Made by a program: the position numbers and the translations under genes. Below are positions 1-6,792 of a stretch of DNA of 64,000 bases, one piece after another. Under the pieces are notes generated by a model that was not told the DNA's origin, searched no databases, and saw only the letters and a program-made list of their open reading frames with translations. Position 1 is the first letter of the stretch. Each line of letters starts with the position of its first letter. Source of the DNA: Pseudomonas sp. MF4836 (GTDB taxonomy: Bacteria > Pseudomonadota > Gammaproteobacteria > Pseudomonadales > Pseudomonadaceae); contig NZ_MVOL01000006.1 in the NCBI RefSeq assembly GCF_002018875.1, positions 310,001 to 374,000 on the forward strand, written 5' to 3'.

Positions 1-1323
1 GTGCTCCTGGATCGCCTTGACGATGGTGCCCTTGCACACTCCATTGCAGCCGCAGACTTCGGCGTTGTCGGCCATGCCCATGGCTTTGTCCTGACCTTGA
101 TGGCCGACATCGCCCAGCGCGTTTTCGCCGAACATCAGGTGGTCGCGGATCTCGCCAATCCCATGGTTCTCGCGGATCTGCCGGAAGTACCAACCGCCGT
201 CCGCGGTGTCTCCATACAGGCAGGCGCCGACCAGCACGTCATCCTTGATCACCAGCTTTTTGTACACGCCGCCGATGGGGTCGGAGAGGGTGATGGTTTC
301 GGTCCCTTCTGCGCCCATGAAGTCGCCGGCGGAAAACAGGTCGATGCCGGTGACTTTCAATTTGGTTGAGGTCACCGAGCCCTGGTAGCGCGCGAAGCCC
401 AGTTGTGCCAGATGGTTGGCGCAGACCTTGGCCTGTTCGAACAGCGGCGCCACCAGGCCGTAGGCGATGCCGCGATGGCTGGCGCATTCGCCGATGGCGT
501 AGATACGCGGGTCGTAGGTCTGCAGGGTGTCGTTGACCAGGATCCCGCGATTGCACGGGATCCCGGCTTTTTCCGCCAGCTCGGTGTTGGGGCGGATGCC
601 GGCGGCCATCACCACCAGGTCGGCGGGGATGATGTCGCCGTTCTTGAACTGCACCGAGCCCACCCGGCCATTGCCGGCATCATGCAGGGCCTGGGTTTGC
701 TCGCTCAGGCGAAAGTGCAGGCCTCGGGCTTCGAGGGCGGTTTGCAGCAGTTGGCCACTGGTCTGGTCCAGTTGCCGCTCCAGCAGCCATTCGCCGATGT
801 GCACCACGGTGACGTGCATGCCACGCAGCATCAGGCCGTTGGCCGCTTCCAGGCCGAGCAGGCCGCCACCGATCACCACCGCGTGTTTGTGGGTCTTGGC
901 GGTGTCGATCATCGTTTGAGTATCGGCGATGTCGCGGTAACCGATGACCCCCTGCAGGGTGTTGCCGGGGATGGGCAGGATAAACGGCGTCGAGCCGGTC
1001 GCGATCAGCAGGCGATCGTACTCGGCCTCGGTGCCATCCTCGGCCATCACGCGGCGCCTGGCCCGGTCGATCTGCACCACCTTGCGGTTGAGCAGCAACT
1101 TGATCTGGTTATCCAGGTACCAGTCCAGGTCGTTGAGCACGATCTCGTCGAACGTCTGCTCACCGGCCAGGACCGGCGAGAGCAGGATGCGGTTGTAGTT
1201 GGTGTGGGGCTCGGCGCCGAAGACCGTGATGTCGTACAGCTCGTTGCTCAGCTTGAGCAGTTCTTCCAGGGTCCGGACCCCGGCCATGCCGTTGCCGATC
1301 ATCACCAGTTTGAGTTTTTTCAT
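1..1323 (-). CDS. nirB: Assimilatory nitrite reductase large subunit NirB, N-terminal part (3' end outside window)
   Basis: NirB reduces nitrite to ammonium with NAD(P)H in the cytoplasm. The visible 441 codons read MKKLKLVMIGNGMAG at the start, a Rossmann FAD-binding motif, then a second dinucleotide fold (VVIGGGLLGLEAA) and the start of the BFD-like [2Fe-2S] region (CGCNGVCKG) just before the edge. The family is usually 800-860 residues, so the sulfite/nitrite-reductase haem domain lies outside the window; this is a cut by the edge, not a truncation. The ATG at 1323 follows a 163-base leader with its own sigma-54 promoter and ANTAR-type antitermination hairpins, so nirB can be transcribed separately from the kinase and nasA genes upstream. 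Induction by nitrate/nitrite through NasT and by nitrogen limitation through NtrC is inferred. Confidence 0.95.
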   Translation of the reverse strand, partial: MKKLKLVMIGNGMAGVRTLEELLKLSNELYDITVFGAEPHTNYNRILLSPVLAGEQTFDEIVLNDLDWYLDNQIKLLLNRKVVQIDRARRRVMAEDGTEAEYDRLLIATGSTPFILPIPGNTLQGVIGYRDIADTQTMIDTAKTHKHAVVIGGGLLGLEAANGLMLRGMHVTVVHIGEWLLERQLDQTSGQLLQTALEARGLHFRLSEQTQALHDAGNGRVGSVQFKNGDIIPADLVVMAAGIRPNTELAEKAGIPCNRGILVNDTLQTYDPRIYAIGECASHRGIAYGLVAPLFEQAKVCANHLAQLGFARYQGSVTSTKLKVTGIDLFSAGDFMGAEGTETITLSDPIGGVYKKLVIKDDVLVGACLYGDTADGGWYFRQIRENHGIGEIRDHLMFGENALGDVGHQGQDKAMGMADNAEVCGCNGVCKGTIVKAIQEH

Positions 1324-1381
1324 CAGGTTCTCCGGGAGCTCAGGCGGTGGGTGGGGCCTGGCTCGACAAAAATCGCACAAC

Positions 1382-1421
1382 AAAAAAGGCGTCCCGCTAG
1401 TTGCCTAGCGAGGACGCCTTT
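1382..1421 (-). terminator. Intrinsic leader terminator upstream of nirB
   Basis: On the minus strand a perfect 10-bp outer stem (AAAGGCGTCC with GGACGCCTTT) continues into a 6-bp inner stem (CGCTAG/CTAGCG) with a 4-base loop and one unpaired base, and ends in a run of six T. It lies between the nirB promoter and the nirB start, so it must be read through for expression. Its 5' arm overlaps the second hexaloop hairpin of the ANTAR leader. Confidence 0.93.
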
Positions 1422-1466
1422 GTCCGGTCCCGTTCTCTCGGGAAGCCTGCCCTTCGTCGTTGAAGG
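1412..1466 (-). promoter_or_regulatory. ANTAR-type (NasT-responsive) leader hairpins upstream of nirB
   Basis: In transcript order: P1 is CCTTC-[AACGAC]-GAAGG (1466 to 1451); a middle hairpin is TCCCG-[AGAGAA]-CGGGA (1443 to 1428); P2 is GGAC-[AAAGGC]-GTCC (1425 to 1412). All three loops are hexanucleotides with A at position 1 and G at position 4, the signature bound by ANTAR domains. P2 shares its 3' half and loop with the 5' arm of the terminator, so P2 and the terminator are mutually exclusive. Binding of NasT should favour P2 and allow read-through. The third A1/G4 hexaloop is unusual compared with the two other leaders in this locus. Confidence 0.88.
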
Positions 1467-1495
1467 TCGGGCTGTATGTCTGTTGCGTAGAACTA

Positions 1496-1513
1496 ATGCA
1501 GCGCTTGTGCCAA
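1496..1513 (-). promoter_or_regulatory. Sigma-54 (-24/-12) promoter of nirB
   Basis: The minus strand reads TTGGCACAAGCGCTGCAT. It has the GG and GC dinucleotides separated by exactly 10 bases and a full TGGCAC -24 element. The predicted start of transcription is near 1486, about 20 bases before hairpin P1. Sigma-54 use implies an activator such as NtrC. Confidence 0.85.
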
Positions 1514-1630
1514 GTCGCCACAGGCAGGGTTTTGCCGGGGTTGCTCCGCGCACTGGCGCCTGTTCATGCACCGAATCAAGGCGCGGCGCCCTCTTTCAGC
1601 GCGGCAGCGGCTACGGGAGGATTTGGGGTT

Positions 1631-3298
1631 TCAGTGCAGGAGCAGAAATAGCAGCACCAGATTGAGCAGCAGGGCGGCCAGGGCCACGCTGCGCCAGACT
1701 TTCAGCGGCTCGCGTTCGAGCAGGGCGCGCGGGCGTACGCTCAGGCTGCCGCGCTCACCGTGTTCCAGGGCCAGTAGCCATTCCTCGGCGGTCTCGAAGC
1801 GTTGGCCGGGGTCGGCATTTACCCCGCGCTCCAGGTTGTGTGCCAACCAGTCCGGCAGATCCGGGCGATAGCGGCTGGCGCTGGTCGGGAGGCCGAAGCG
1901 CGGGCGCTGGAAGGCTTCGATCTCGCCATGGGGGTAGTGCCCGGTCAGCAGCACGTACAAGGTCACGCCCACGGCATACAGGTCCTGCTGCGCATTCGGC
2001 GCAGCACCGCTGAAGGCCTCCGGGGCAATGTAGCTGGGGGTGCCCGGCAGCAGGTTGGCCGGGTCCTCGCACAGGCCGGGGCAGTAGGCGAGGCCGAAGT
2101 CCAGCAGGCGCAACTCGCCGTCATCGCTGAGCAACAGGTTCTCGGGCTTGATGTCGCGATGCAGGATCTGTCGCCGGTGCAGCAAGCCCACCACGCGCAG
2201 CAGGCGCTGGGCCAGCGTCTGCCATTGCGCCAGGGGCAGCGGGCCGTTTTTGGCGAACAGTTCGGCCAGGGTGCTGCCCGGGTATTCGCGCATTACGTAA
2301 TACAGATGCTGGCGTGAGGTGCTGGCGTGGACCTCCGGAAAGTAGCGCCCGGCTACCCGACGCAGCAGCCATTCCTCAGCCAGCAGGGCTTGTCCGGCCC
2401 GGTGATCGTTGTCCAGTTGAGTCGGCAGGGTTTTCAACAGCCAGGGCTGCAACTGGGCATCGCGTACCCGATAGCGCAATGACTGCTGGCTTTGCCCGAG
2501 CACGGCCTCGACCTGCCAGCCCTCGAACGCCTGGCCGGGCTTGAGTGGCGGCGGCAGGGGCCATTGCTGCAGGTGGATCAGGGCATCGCCGATCGAGTGT
2601 TCGCCCAGGGTGTCGACCCGTATCAGCAGTGCGCTGGCATTGTCCTGGCTGCCCGCCAGATGCGCGGCAGCGACCAGGGTCTGCACGGCGCTGTCGAGGT
2701 CGGGCTGATCATGCAGGATCGCGGCAATGGCCGTGTCGCCGAGGGTCGCCCAAACCCCGTCGCTGAGCATGAGCAAACATTCACCCTGGCGCAGCTCATC
2801 GTCGAGGAAGTCCACCACCAGGTGTTGATCCAGGCCTAGCGCGCGCTTGAGCACGTGCTGCATGCCGGGTTGCTCCCAGACGTGATCCTCGCTGATGCGC
2901 TGCAGATGCCCGGCGTGCCAGCGATAGACCCGGCAGTCGCCAACGTGGGCCAGGGTGAATCGCCGGCCACGCAGCACCAGCGCGCTGACGGTGGTCAGCA
3001 ACGGCTGGCCACCCCCGTTGGCTTGCAGCCAGCGATTCTGCGCCAGCAACAGACGCTCCAGAGCCTGGGCCACGGGCCAGGTTTGCGGGGTGGCGTAGTA
3101 GTCCAGTGCCAACGCCTGCAAGGTCGAACGCGCCGCCAGGCCTCCATCGGCGCATTGGCTGACGCCGTCGGCGATGGCGAATAGCAGCCCTTTGCTGGCC
3201 GCCAGCGCCGGTGCCGGTGTTACCAGGCGCAGCGCGTCCTGGTTTTCAGACCGAGGACCGATGGCGCTGGCCTGAGCGTGACTCAGTTGCAGGCTCAT
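1631..3298 (-). CDS. Membrane-anchored PP2C phosphatase-Ser/Thr kinase fusion in the nitrate assimilation operon
   Basis: Residues about 8-235 form a PP2C-type phosphatase (RSENQDA at 16-22, GDCRVY at 120-125, SDG at 179-181, DN at 219-220). Residues about 265-515 form a Hanks-type kinase with Lys289 in LLKTL, HRDIKPENLL at 380-389, DFG at 400-402 and APE at 425-427. A C-terminal hydrophobic segment (about 535-554) should anchor it, with the catalytic domains in the cytoplasm. The glycine-rich loop is degenerate (LGQSQQSLRYRV), although the other catalytic residues are intact. It starts 7 bases after the nasA stop, so it is co-transcribed with the transporter. PAO1 has a kinase gene at the same place (PA1782). 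Substrates are unknown; control of nitrate uptake or reduction is an inference from context. Confidence 0.92.
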   Translation of the reverse strand: MSLQLSHAQASAIGPRSENQDALRLVTPAPALAASKGLLFAIADGVSQCADGGLAARSTLQALALDYYATPQTWPVAQALERLLLAQNRWLQANGGGQPLLTTVSALVLRGRRFTLAHVGDCRVYRWHAGHLQRISEDHVWEQPGMQHVLKRALGLDQHLVVDFLDDELRQGECLLMLSDGVWATLGDTAIAAILHDQPDLDSAVQTLVAAAHLAGSQDNASALLIRVDTLGEHSIGDALIHLQQWPLPPPLKPGQAFEGWQVEAVLGQSQQSLRYRVRDAQLQPWLLKTLPTQLDNDHRAGQALLAEEWLLRRVAGRYFPEVHASTSRQHLYYVMREYPGSTLAELFAKNGPLPLAQWQTLAQRLLRVVGLLHRRQILHRDIKPENLLLSDDGELRLLDFGLAYCPGLCEDPANLLPGTPSYIAPEAFSGAAPNAQQDLYAVGVTLYVLLTGHYPHGEIEAFQRPRFGLPTSASRYRPDLPDWLAHNLERGVNADPGQRFETAEEWLLALEHGERGSLSVRPRALLEREPLKVWRSVALAALLLNLVLLFLLLH

Positions 3299-3305
3299 GG
3301 GCGGC

Positions 3306-4517
3306 TCAGACCCGCGCCGCGGTGACGGCGGCGGAGCCCCAGGTGGTGCGCCAGCGACGTTTCACTCCATGCAGGCCGAACCAGGCCAGGATGCCAAGGC
3401 CGGCAAACAGCCACAGTGCCAGTTGATAGCTGCCGGTGCTTTGCTTGATCGCTCCCATGCCCGCCGCCAGGGCAAAGCCGCCGATGCCGCCGGCCATGCC
3501 GATCAGCCCGGTCATCACGCCGATCTCGCGACGAAAGCGTTGTGGTACCAGTTGGAACACCGCACCGTTGCCGGCACCCAGGCCGAGCATGGTGCAGACA
3601 AACAGCGCCAGCGCCGCGTAGGAACTGGGCAGGTTGAAGCCGACTGCGGCAATGCACAGCACCGCTACGCCGTACATGCCGAGCAAGGTCCGGATGCCGC
3701 CGAAGCGATCCGCCAGGGCGCCGCCCAAGGGGCGCATCAGGCTGCCGCCGAAGACACAGGCTGCGGTGTAGTAGCCGGCGGTGACCGGGCTCAGGCCGTA
3801 CTGGTCGTTGAAGTAGCCGGGCAGAGCGCTGGCCAGGCCGATAAAGCCGCCAAAGGTCACGCTGTAGAAAAACATGAACCACCAGCTGTCACGGTCGCCC
3901 AGGGCTTTGAAATAGTCCGCCATGGACTTGGCCTTGGGCCGTTCCGGCGCGTTCTTGGCCAGCCAGGCGAAAATCGCCAGGGTCAGAATCAGCGGGATCA
4001 AGGCGAAGCCGAACACATTGCTCCAGCCAAAAGCCGCCGCCAGTACTGGCGCAAGCAGGGCCGCAAATACCGTCCCCGAGTTGCCGGCACCGGCAATCCC
4101 CATGGCCTTGCCCTGGTGCTGCGGCGGGTACCACTGCGAAGCCAGGGGCAACGCCACGGCGAACGAAGCCCCGGCCATGCCCAGAAACACCCCCAGCAGC
4201 AGGGCCTGTTCATAACTGTGGATACCCAGTTTCCAGGCGCCGAACAGGGCGCAGATCACGATCACCTGGCCGATCAGCCCGGCGGTTTTTGGCGACAGGC
4301 GATCAGCCAGCAGGCCCATGGCAAAGCGCAGCAGGGCTCCGGCCAGGATCGGTGTGGCGACCATCAGGCCGCGCTGCTGGGTGGTCAAGTGCAGGTCGGC
4401 GGCTATCTGCACTGCCAGGGGGCCGAGCAGGTACCAGACCATGAAGCTCAGGTCGAAATAGAGAAAGGCCGCGAACAGGGTCGGGGTGTGGCCGGATTTC
4501 CAGAAGCTTGAATTCAT
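3306..4517 (-). CDS. nasA: Assimilatory nitrate/nitrite transporter, MFS NNP family
   Basis: A 403-residue major facilitator protein with about 12 membrane segments. It shows the NNP-family features of nitrate/nitrite porters: the glycine-rich segments GAGNSGTV and GLGAGNGAVF, and an MGLLADRL loop. It imports nitrate across the inner membrane for assimilation by NasC/NirBD. The start is set at the ATG at 4517 (MNSSFWKSGHTPTLFAAF); the open frame extends upstream, but that stretch is the antitermination leader. Neighbours are nasT upstream and the kinase-phosphatase 7 bases downstream. Expression should require both the sigma-54 promoter at 4713-4729 and NasT-dependent read-through of the terminator at 4618-4662. 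Confidence 0.94.
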   Translation of the reverse strand: MNSSFWKSGHTPTLFAAFLYFDLSFMVWYLLGPLAVQIAADLHLTTQQRGLMVATPILAGALLRFAMGLLADRLSPKTAGLIGQVIVICALFGAWKLGIHSYEQALLLGVFLGMAGASFAVALPLASQWYPPQHQGKAMGIAGAGNSGTVFAALLAPVLAAAFGWSNVFGFALIPLILTLAIFAWLAKNAPERPKAKSMADYFKALGDRDSWWFMFFYSVTFGGFIGLASALPGYFNDQYGLSPVTAGYYTAACVFGGSLMRPLGGALADRFGGIRTLLGMYGVAVLCIAAVGFNLPSSYAALALFVCTMLGLGAGNGAVFQLVPQRFRREIGVMTGLIGMAGGIGGFALAAGMGAIKQSTGSYQLALWLFAGLGILAWFGLHGVKRRWRTTWGSAAVTAARV

Positions 4518-4617
4518 CGCGCACCTCAGCTGAAAAGAGTCTCGAAAGGAGTCATGAGCCTTCAGGTGGTGCACCGTCACGGCCGCACCACCGGCCCCGG
4601 GCTGTGGGGCCAAAACG

Positions 4618-4662
4618 AAAAAACGCCGCAACCCTGTCTGCCTGAGCGAAGGGTGTGCGACG
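4618..4662 (-). terminator. Intrinsic leader terminator upstream of nasA
   Basis: The minus-strand stem pairs CGTCGCA with TGCGGCG (one G-T pair) and ACCCT with AGGGT, separated by one bulged base, with a large loop, and is followed by six T. The 5' arm overlaps the 3' side of hairpin P2 (4658-4671). Confidence 0.88.
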
Positions 4663-4698
4663 TCTTTGTCGTAGGTGGGGCAACCGCCGTTGGTTACC
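4658..4698 (-). promoter_or_regulatory. ANTAR-type (NasT-responsive) leader hairpins upstream of nasA
   Basis: P1 is GGTAACC-[AACGGC]-GGTTGCC (4698 to 4679). P2 is CGAC-[AAAGAC]-GTCG (4671 to 4658). Both have hexanucleotide loops with A1 and G4, separated by 7 bases. P2 overlaps the terminator 5' arm, giving the usual ANTAR antitermination choice. Confidence 0.9.
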
Positions 4699-4712
4699 TG
4701 CGGAGTTTCCAT

Positions 4713-4729
4713 AGCAAGAGCTGAGCCAA
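4713..4729 (-). promoter_or_regulatory. Sigma-54 (-24/-12) promoter of nasA
   Basis: The minus strand reads TTGGCTCAGCTCTTGCT, with GG and GC separated by exactly 10 bases and TTGCT at -12. The predicted start is near 4702, so the transcript would begin a few bases before hairpin P1. It lies just after the nasT stop codon. Confidence 0.83.
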
Positions 4730-4749
4730 TCCGGCTGAGGCGATGGGGC

Positions 4750-5325
4750 TCAGCCGAGCAGTTCACTCATGGCGATAATCTGCTCGGCTACCTGGATCAG
4801 TTTCTGCTGACGGCTCATGGCTTGGCGGCGCATCAGGGTGTAGGCCTCTTCCTCCTGGCAGTGCTTCATTTTCATCAGCAAGCCCTTGGCTAATTCGATG
4901 CGCTTGCGCTCGGCCAACTGCTGGTCCCGCGCATGCAACTGGGCACGCAGCGCCTGGTCACTTTCAAAGCGAGCCATGGCCACATCGAGGATCGGTTGCA
5001 GGCGTTGGGTCTGGATGCCCTCGACTATGTAGGCGCTGACACCGGACTTGATCGCCTGGCGCATCACTCCAGGGTCGTGCTCGTCGGTGAACATCACGAT
5101 CGGCCGCGGTTGATCGCGGCTGACCAGCACCACTTGCTCCAGTACATCGCGGCTGGGTGACTCGGTATCGATCAGGATCACGTCCGGACGCACCGTTTCG
5201 ACCCTGGCCGGCAGGTCGATGGTCAAGCCGGACTCGTCGATCACTTCGAAGCCGGCCTCGATCAGTGCCGCCTTGAGCCGGCCGACTTTTTTTGCGGTGT
5301 CATTGATCAACAGGATTCGCAACAT
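4750..5325 (-). CDS. nasT: NasT, ANTAR-domain RNA-binding antiterminator
   Basis: A 191-residue response-regulator-like protein. The receiver-like fold covers about residues 1-120, with Asp53 at the usual acceptor position, and an ANTAR domain of three helices follows (RKRIELAKGLLMKMKHCQEEEAY). In Azotobacter and Pseudomonas, NasT is held by NasS without nitrate or nitrite; when free it binds A1/G4 hexaloop hairpins and prevents leader termination. The start at 5325 follows an AGGAG ribosome site; an open frame upstream belongs to nasS in another frame. It sits 14 bases after the nasS stop, one operon. All three leaders in this locus carry matching hairpins. Confidence 0.95.
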   Translation of the reverse strand: MLRILLINDTAKKVGRLKAALIEAGFEVIDESGLTIDLPARVETVRPDVILIDTESPSRDVLEQVVLVSRDQPRPIVMFTDEHDPGVMRQAIKSGVSAYIVEGIQTQRLQPILDVAMARFESDQALRAQLHARDQQLAERKRIELAKGLLMKMKHCQEEEAYTLMRRQAMSRQQKLIQVAEQIIAMSELLG

Positions 5326-5339
5326 ACTCAAGGCTCCTG

Positions 5340-6551
5340 TCAGCGGCTGGCGAGAAGGGGTGAGCTGTCGCTCATGGCGTGCAATTTGAAACTGCGTGCA
5401 TAGCCGCCCGGGTCTGTGCCATCCCAGATTTTGCCGTCGATCAGTTGGCTGCTGCGCATGTCCTGGCCCCAGGACGCAACGCCCACCGCCGTGGCCGCCT
5501 CGCGGTACAACCCAAGCTGTTGCACCTGGCGGGCGACGTCGAGGTAGTCCGGGTCTTCGCGCAGCAGGCCCCAGCGGCGGAACTGGGTCATGAACCACAT
5601 GCCATCGGACAGGTACGGCAGGTTGACCGCGCCGGCATTGTGAAAGCGCAGGGCATGGGGGTCTTGCCACTGGTTGCCGAGGCCGTCGGCATAGTCCCCC
5701 AGCAGCCGCGGCTGGATGCAGTCGAGCGGGGCGTCGAGGTAGGCACCGGCGCTGAGCAACTGCGCGGTACTTTCACGGTTTTCACGGCTTTGTTCGATAA
5801 AGCGGCTGGCCTCGAGGACCGCCATCACCAGAGCACGGGCGGTGTTGGGGTACTGCTCGACAAAGGCGCGGGTGCAGCCCAGGACTTTTTCCGGGTGGTC
5901 GGGCCAGATGGCCTGGGTGGTGGCCAGGGTAAAGCCTTGGTCCTGGCGCACCGCGCTGGCGCTCCAGGGCTCGCCGACGCAAAAGCCGTCGATGCGCCCG
6001 GCTTGCAGGTGCGCCACCATTTGCGGCGGCGGCACCACCACGCTGTCGACATCCTGCAACGGGTGGATGCCCTGGCTGGCGAGCCAGTAGTACAGCCACA
6101 TGGCGTGGGTGCCGGTGGGAAAGGTCTGGGCAAAGGTCAGCTTTGCACGACGTTGGTGCACGTGCTGGTAAAGCGCTTCAGGACTGGTCACCTGCAGCCC
6201 TTGCAGCTCTCGCGACAGGTTGATGCTCTGGCCGTTCTGGTTCAGCCCCATCAACACCGCCATGTCGCTGGCATTAACGCCGCCGATGCCCAGGTGTACG
6301 GCATAAATCAGGCCGTACAGGCTGTGGGCGGCATCCAGTTCGCCGCTGACCAGTTTGTCCCGCAGGCTGGCCCACGATGCCTGGCGCTTGAGGTTCAGGG
6401 TCAAGCCATAGGGCTGGGCGAAGCCCTGGGTTGCAGCAACCACCACCGAGGCGCAGTCGGTCAGTGCCATGAACCCCAGGTCGATGGCGCTCTTCTCCGG
6501 GGCGTCGCTGCCGTTGACCCAGGCCAGCGGGCCGATTGCGAGTTCATTCAT
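5340..6551 (-). CDS. nasS: NasS, nitrate/nitrite-sensing NrtA-like protein
   Basis: A 403-residue protein of the NrtA/CmpA solute-binding family. No signal peptide is seen at the chosen ATG (6551, MNELAIGPLAWVNGSDAPEK), consistent with a cytoplasmic sensor and not a periplasmic ABC receptor. It binds nitrate or nitrite and then releases NasT. No ABC permease or ATPase genes lie nearby, which favours NasS over a transport receptor. The open frame extends 50 codons further upstream, but that stretch holds the terminator and hairpins of its own leader, so the longer start is rejected. nasT follows 14 bases downstream. Confidence 0.94.
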   Translation of the reverse strand: MNELAIGPLAWVNGSDAPEKSAIDLGFMALTDCASVVVAATQGFAQPYGLTLNLKRQASWASLRDKLVSGELDAAHSLYGLIYAVHLGIGGVNASDMAVLMGLNQNGQSINLSRELQGLQVTSPEALYQHVHQRRAKLTFAQTFPTGTHAMWLYYWLASQGIHPLQDVDSVVVPPPQMVAHLQAGRIDGFCVGEPWSASAVRQDQGFTLATTQAIWPDHPEKVLGCTRAFVEQYPNTARALVMAVLEASRFIEQSRENRESTAQLLSAGAYLDAPLDCIQPRLLGDYADGLGNQWQDPHALRFHNAGAVNLPYLSDGMWFMTQFRRWGLLREDPDYLDVARQVQQLGLYREAATAVGVASWGQDMRSSQLIDGKIWDGTDPGGYARSFKLHAMSDSSPLLASR

Positions 6552-6572
6552 GAGCCTGACCACCTTGCAATG

Positions 6573-6622
6573 AAAAAGCGCCGTACCCGAGCGCCTGGCA
6601 GAGCCAGGACGGGTGACGACGC
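6573..6622 (-). terminator. Intrinsic leader terminator upstream of nasST
   Basis: On the minus strand GCGTCGT pairs with ACGGCGC and ACCCG with CGGGT (one bulged C). Inside is a 6-bp hairpin (CCTGGC/GCCAGG, 3-base loop). A TTTTT run follows, ending 21 bases before the nasS start. The 5' arm overlaps the second hexaloop hairpin. Confidence 0.87.
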
Positions 6623-6663
6623 CTTTGTCCGTATCGATAGGGGCACCCTGCCGCCGTTGGCAG
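6616..6663 (-). promoter_or_regulatory. ANTAR-type leader hairpins upstream of nasST itself
   Basis: P1 is CTGCC-[AACGGC]-GGCAG (6663 to 6648), a perfect 5-bp stem. P2 has the AAAGGC loop with a 5-bp stem containing one bulged G (6632 to 6616). Both loops are A1/G4 hexamers of the same sequence class as in the nasA and nirB leaders. P2 overlaps the terminator 5' arm. This predicts that NasT antiterminates its own operon. Confidence 0.82.
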
Positions 6664-6684
6664 AAGTACTGATGTACACCTTGG

Positions 6685-6700
6685 TGCAAGGCATATGCCA
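6685..6700 (-). promoter_or_regulatory. Sigma-54 (-24/-12) promoter of nasST
   Basis: The minus strand reads TGGCATATGCCTTGCA, with GG and GC separated by 10 bases and TTGCA at -12. Predicted start near 6674. It faces away from the pyrD promoter, whose TATAAT is at 6750-6755. Confidence 0.8.
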
Positions 6701-6792
6701 TTCACCGCTGATTTCACTGTGCGCCTCGCGTGCAGGCCCCGGGCCCGGCTATAATCGCCGCCTTATTCGCCGCCACCGAGTCAAGCCCGCCC

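Noticed and set aside
3297..4511. A 404-codon plus-strand frame opposite nasA
   Set aside because: Antisense to an obvious MFS transporter; low-complexity Gln/Gly/Ala composition.
5326..5670. N-terminal extension of nasT in an open frame to 5670
   Set aside because: It overlaps nasS in another frame, and a good ribosome site supports the ATG at 5325.
6673..6688. NtrC-like site TGTACACCTTGGTGCA at the nasST promoter
   Set aside because: The arms are too close together and imperfect, and the site would overlap the -12 element, which is not a usual NtrC position.
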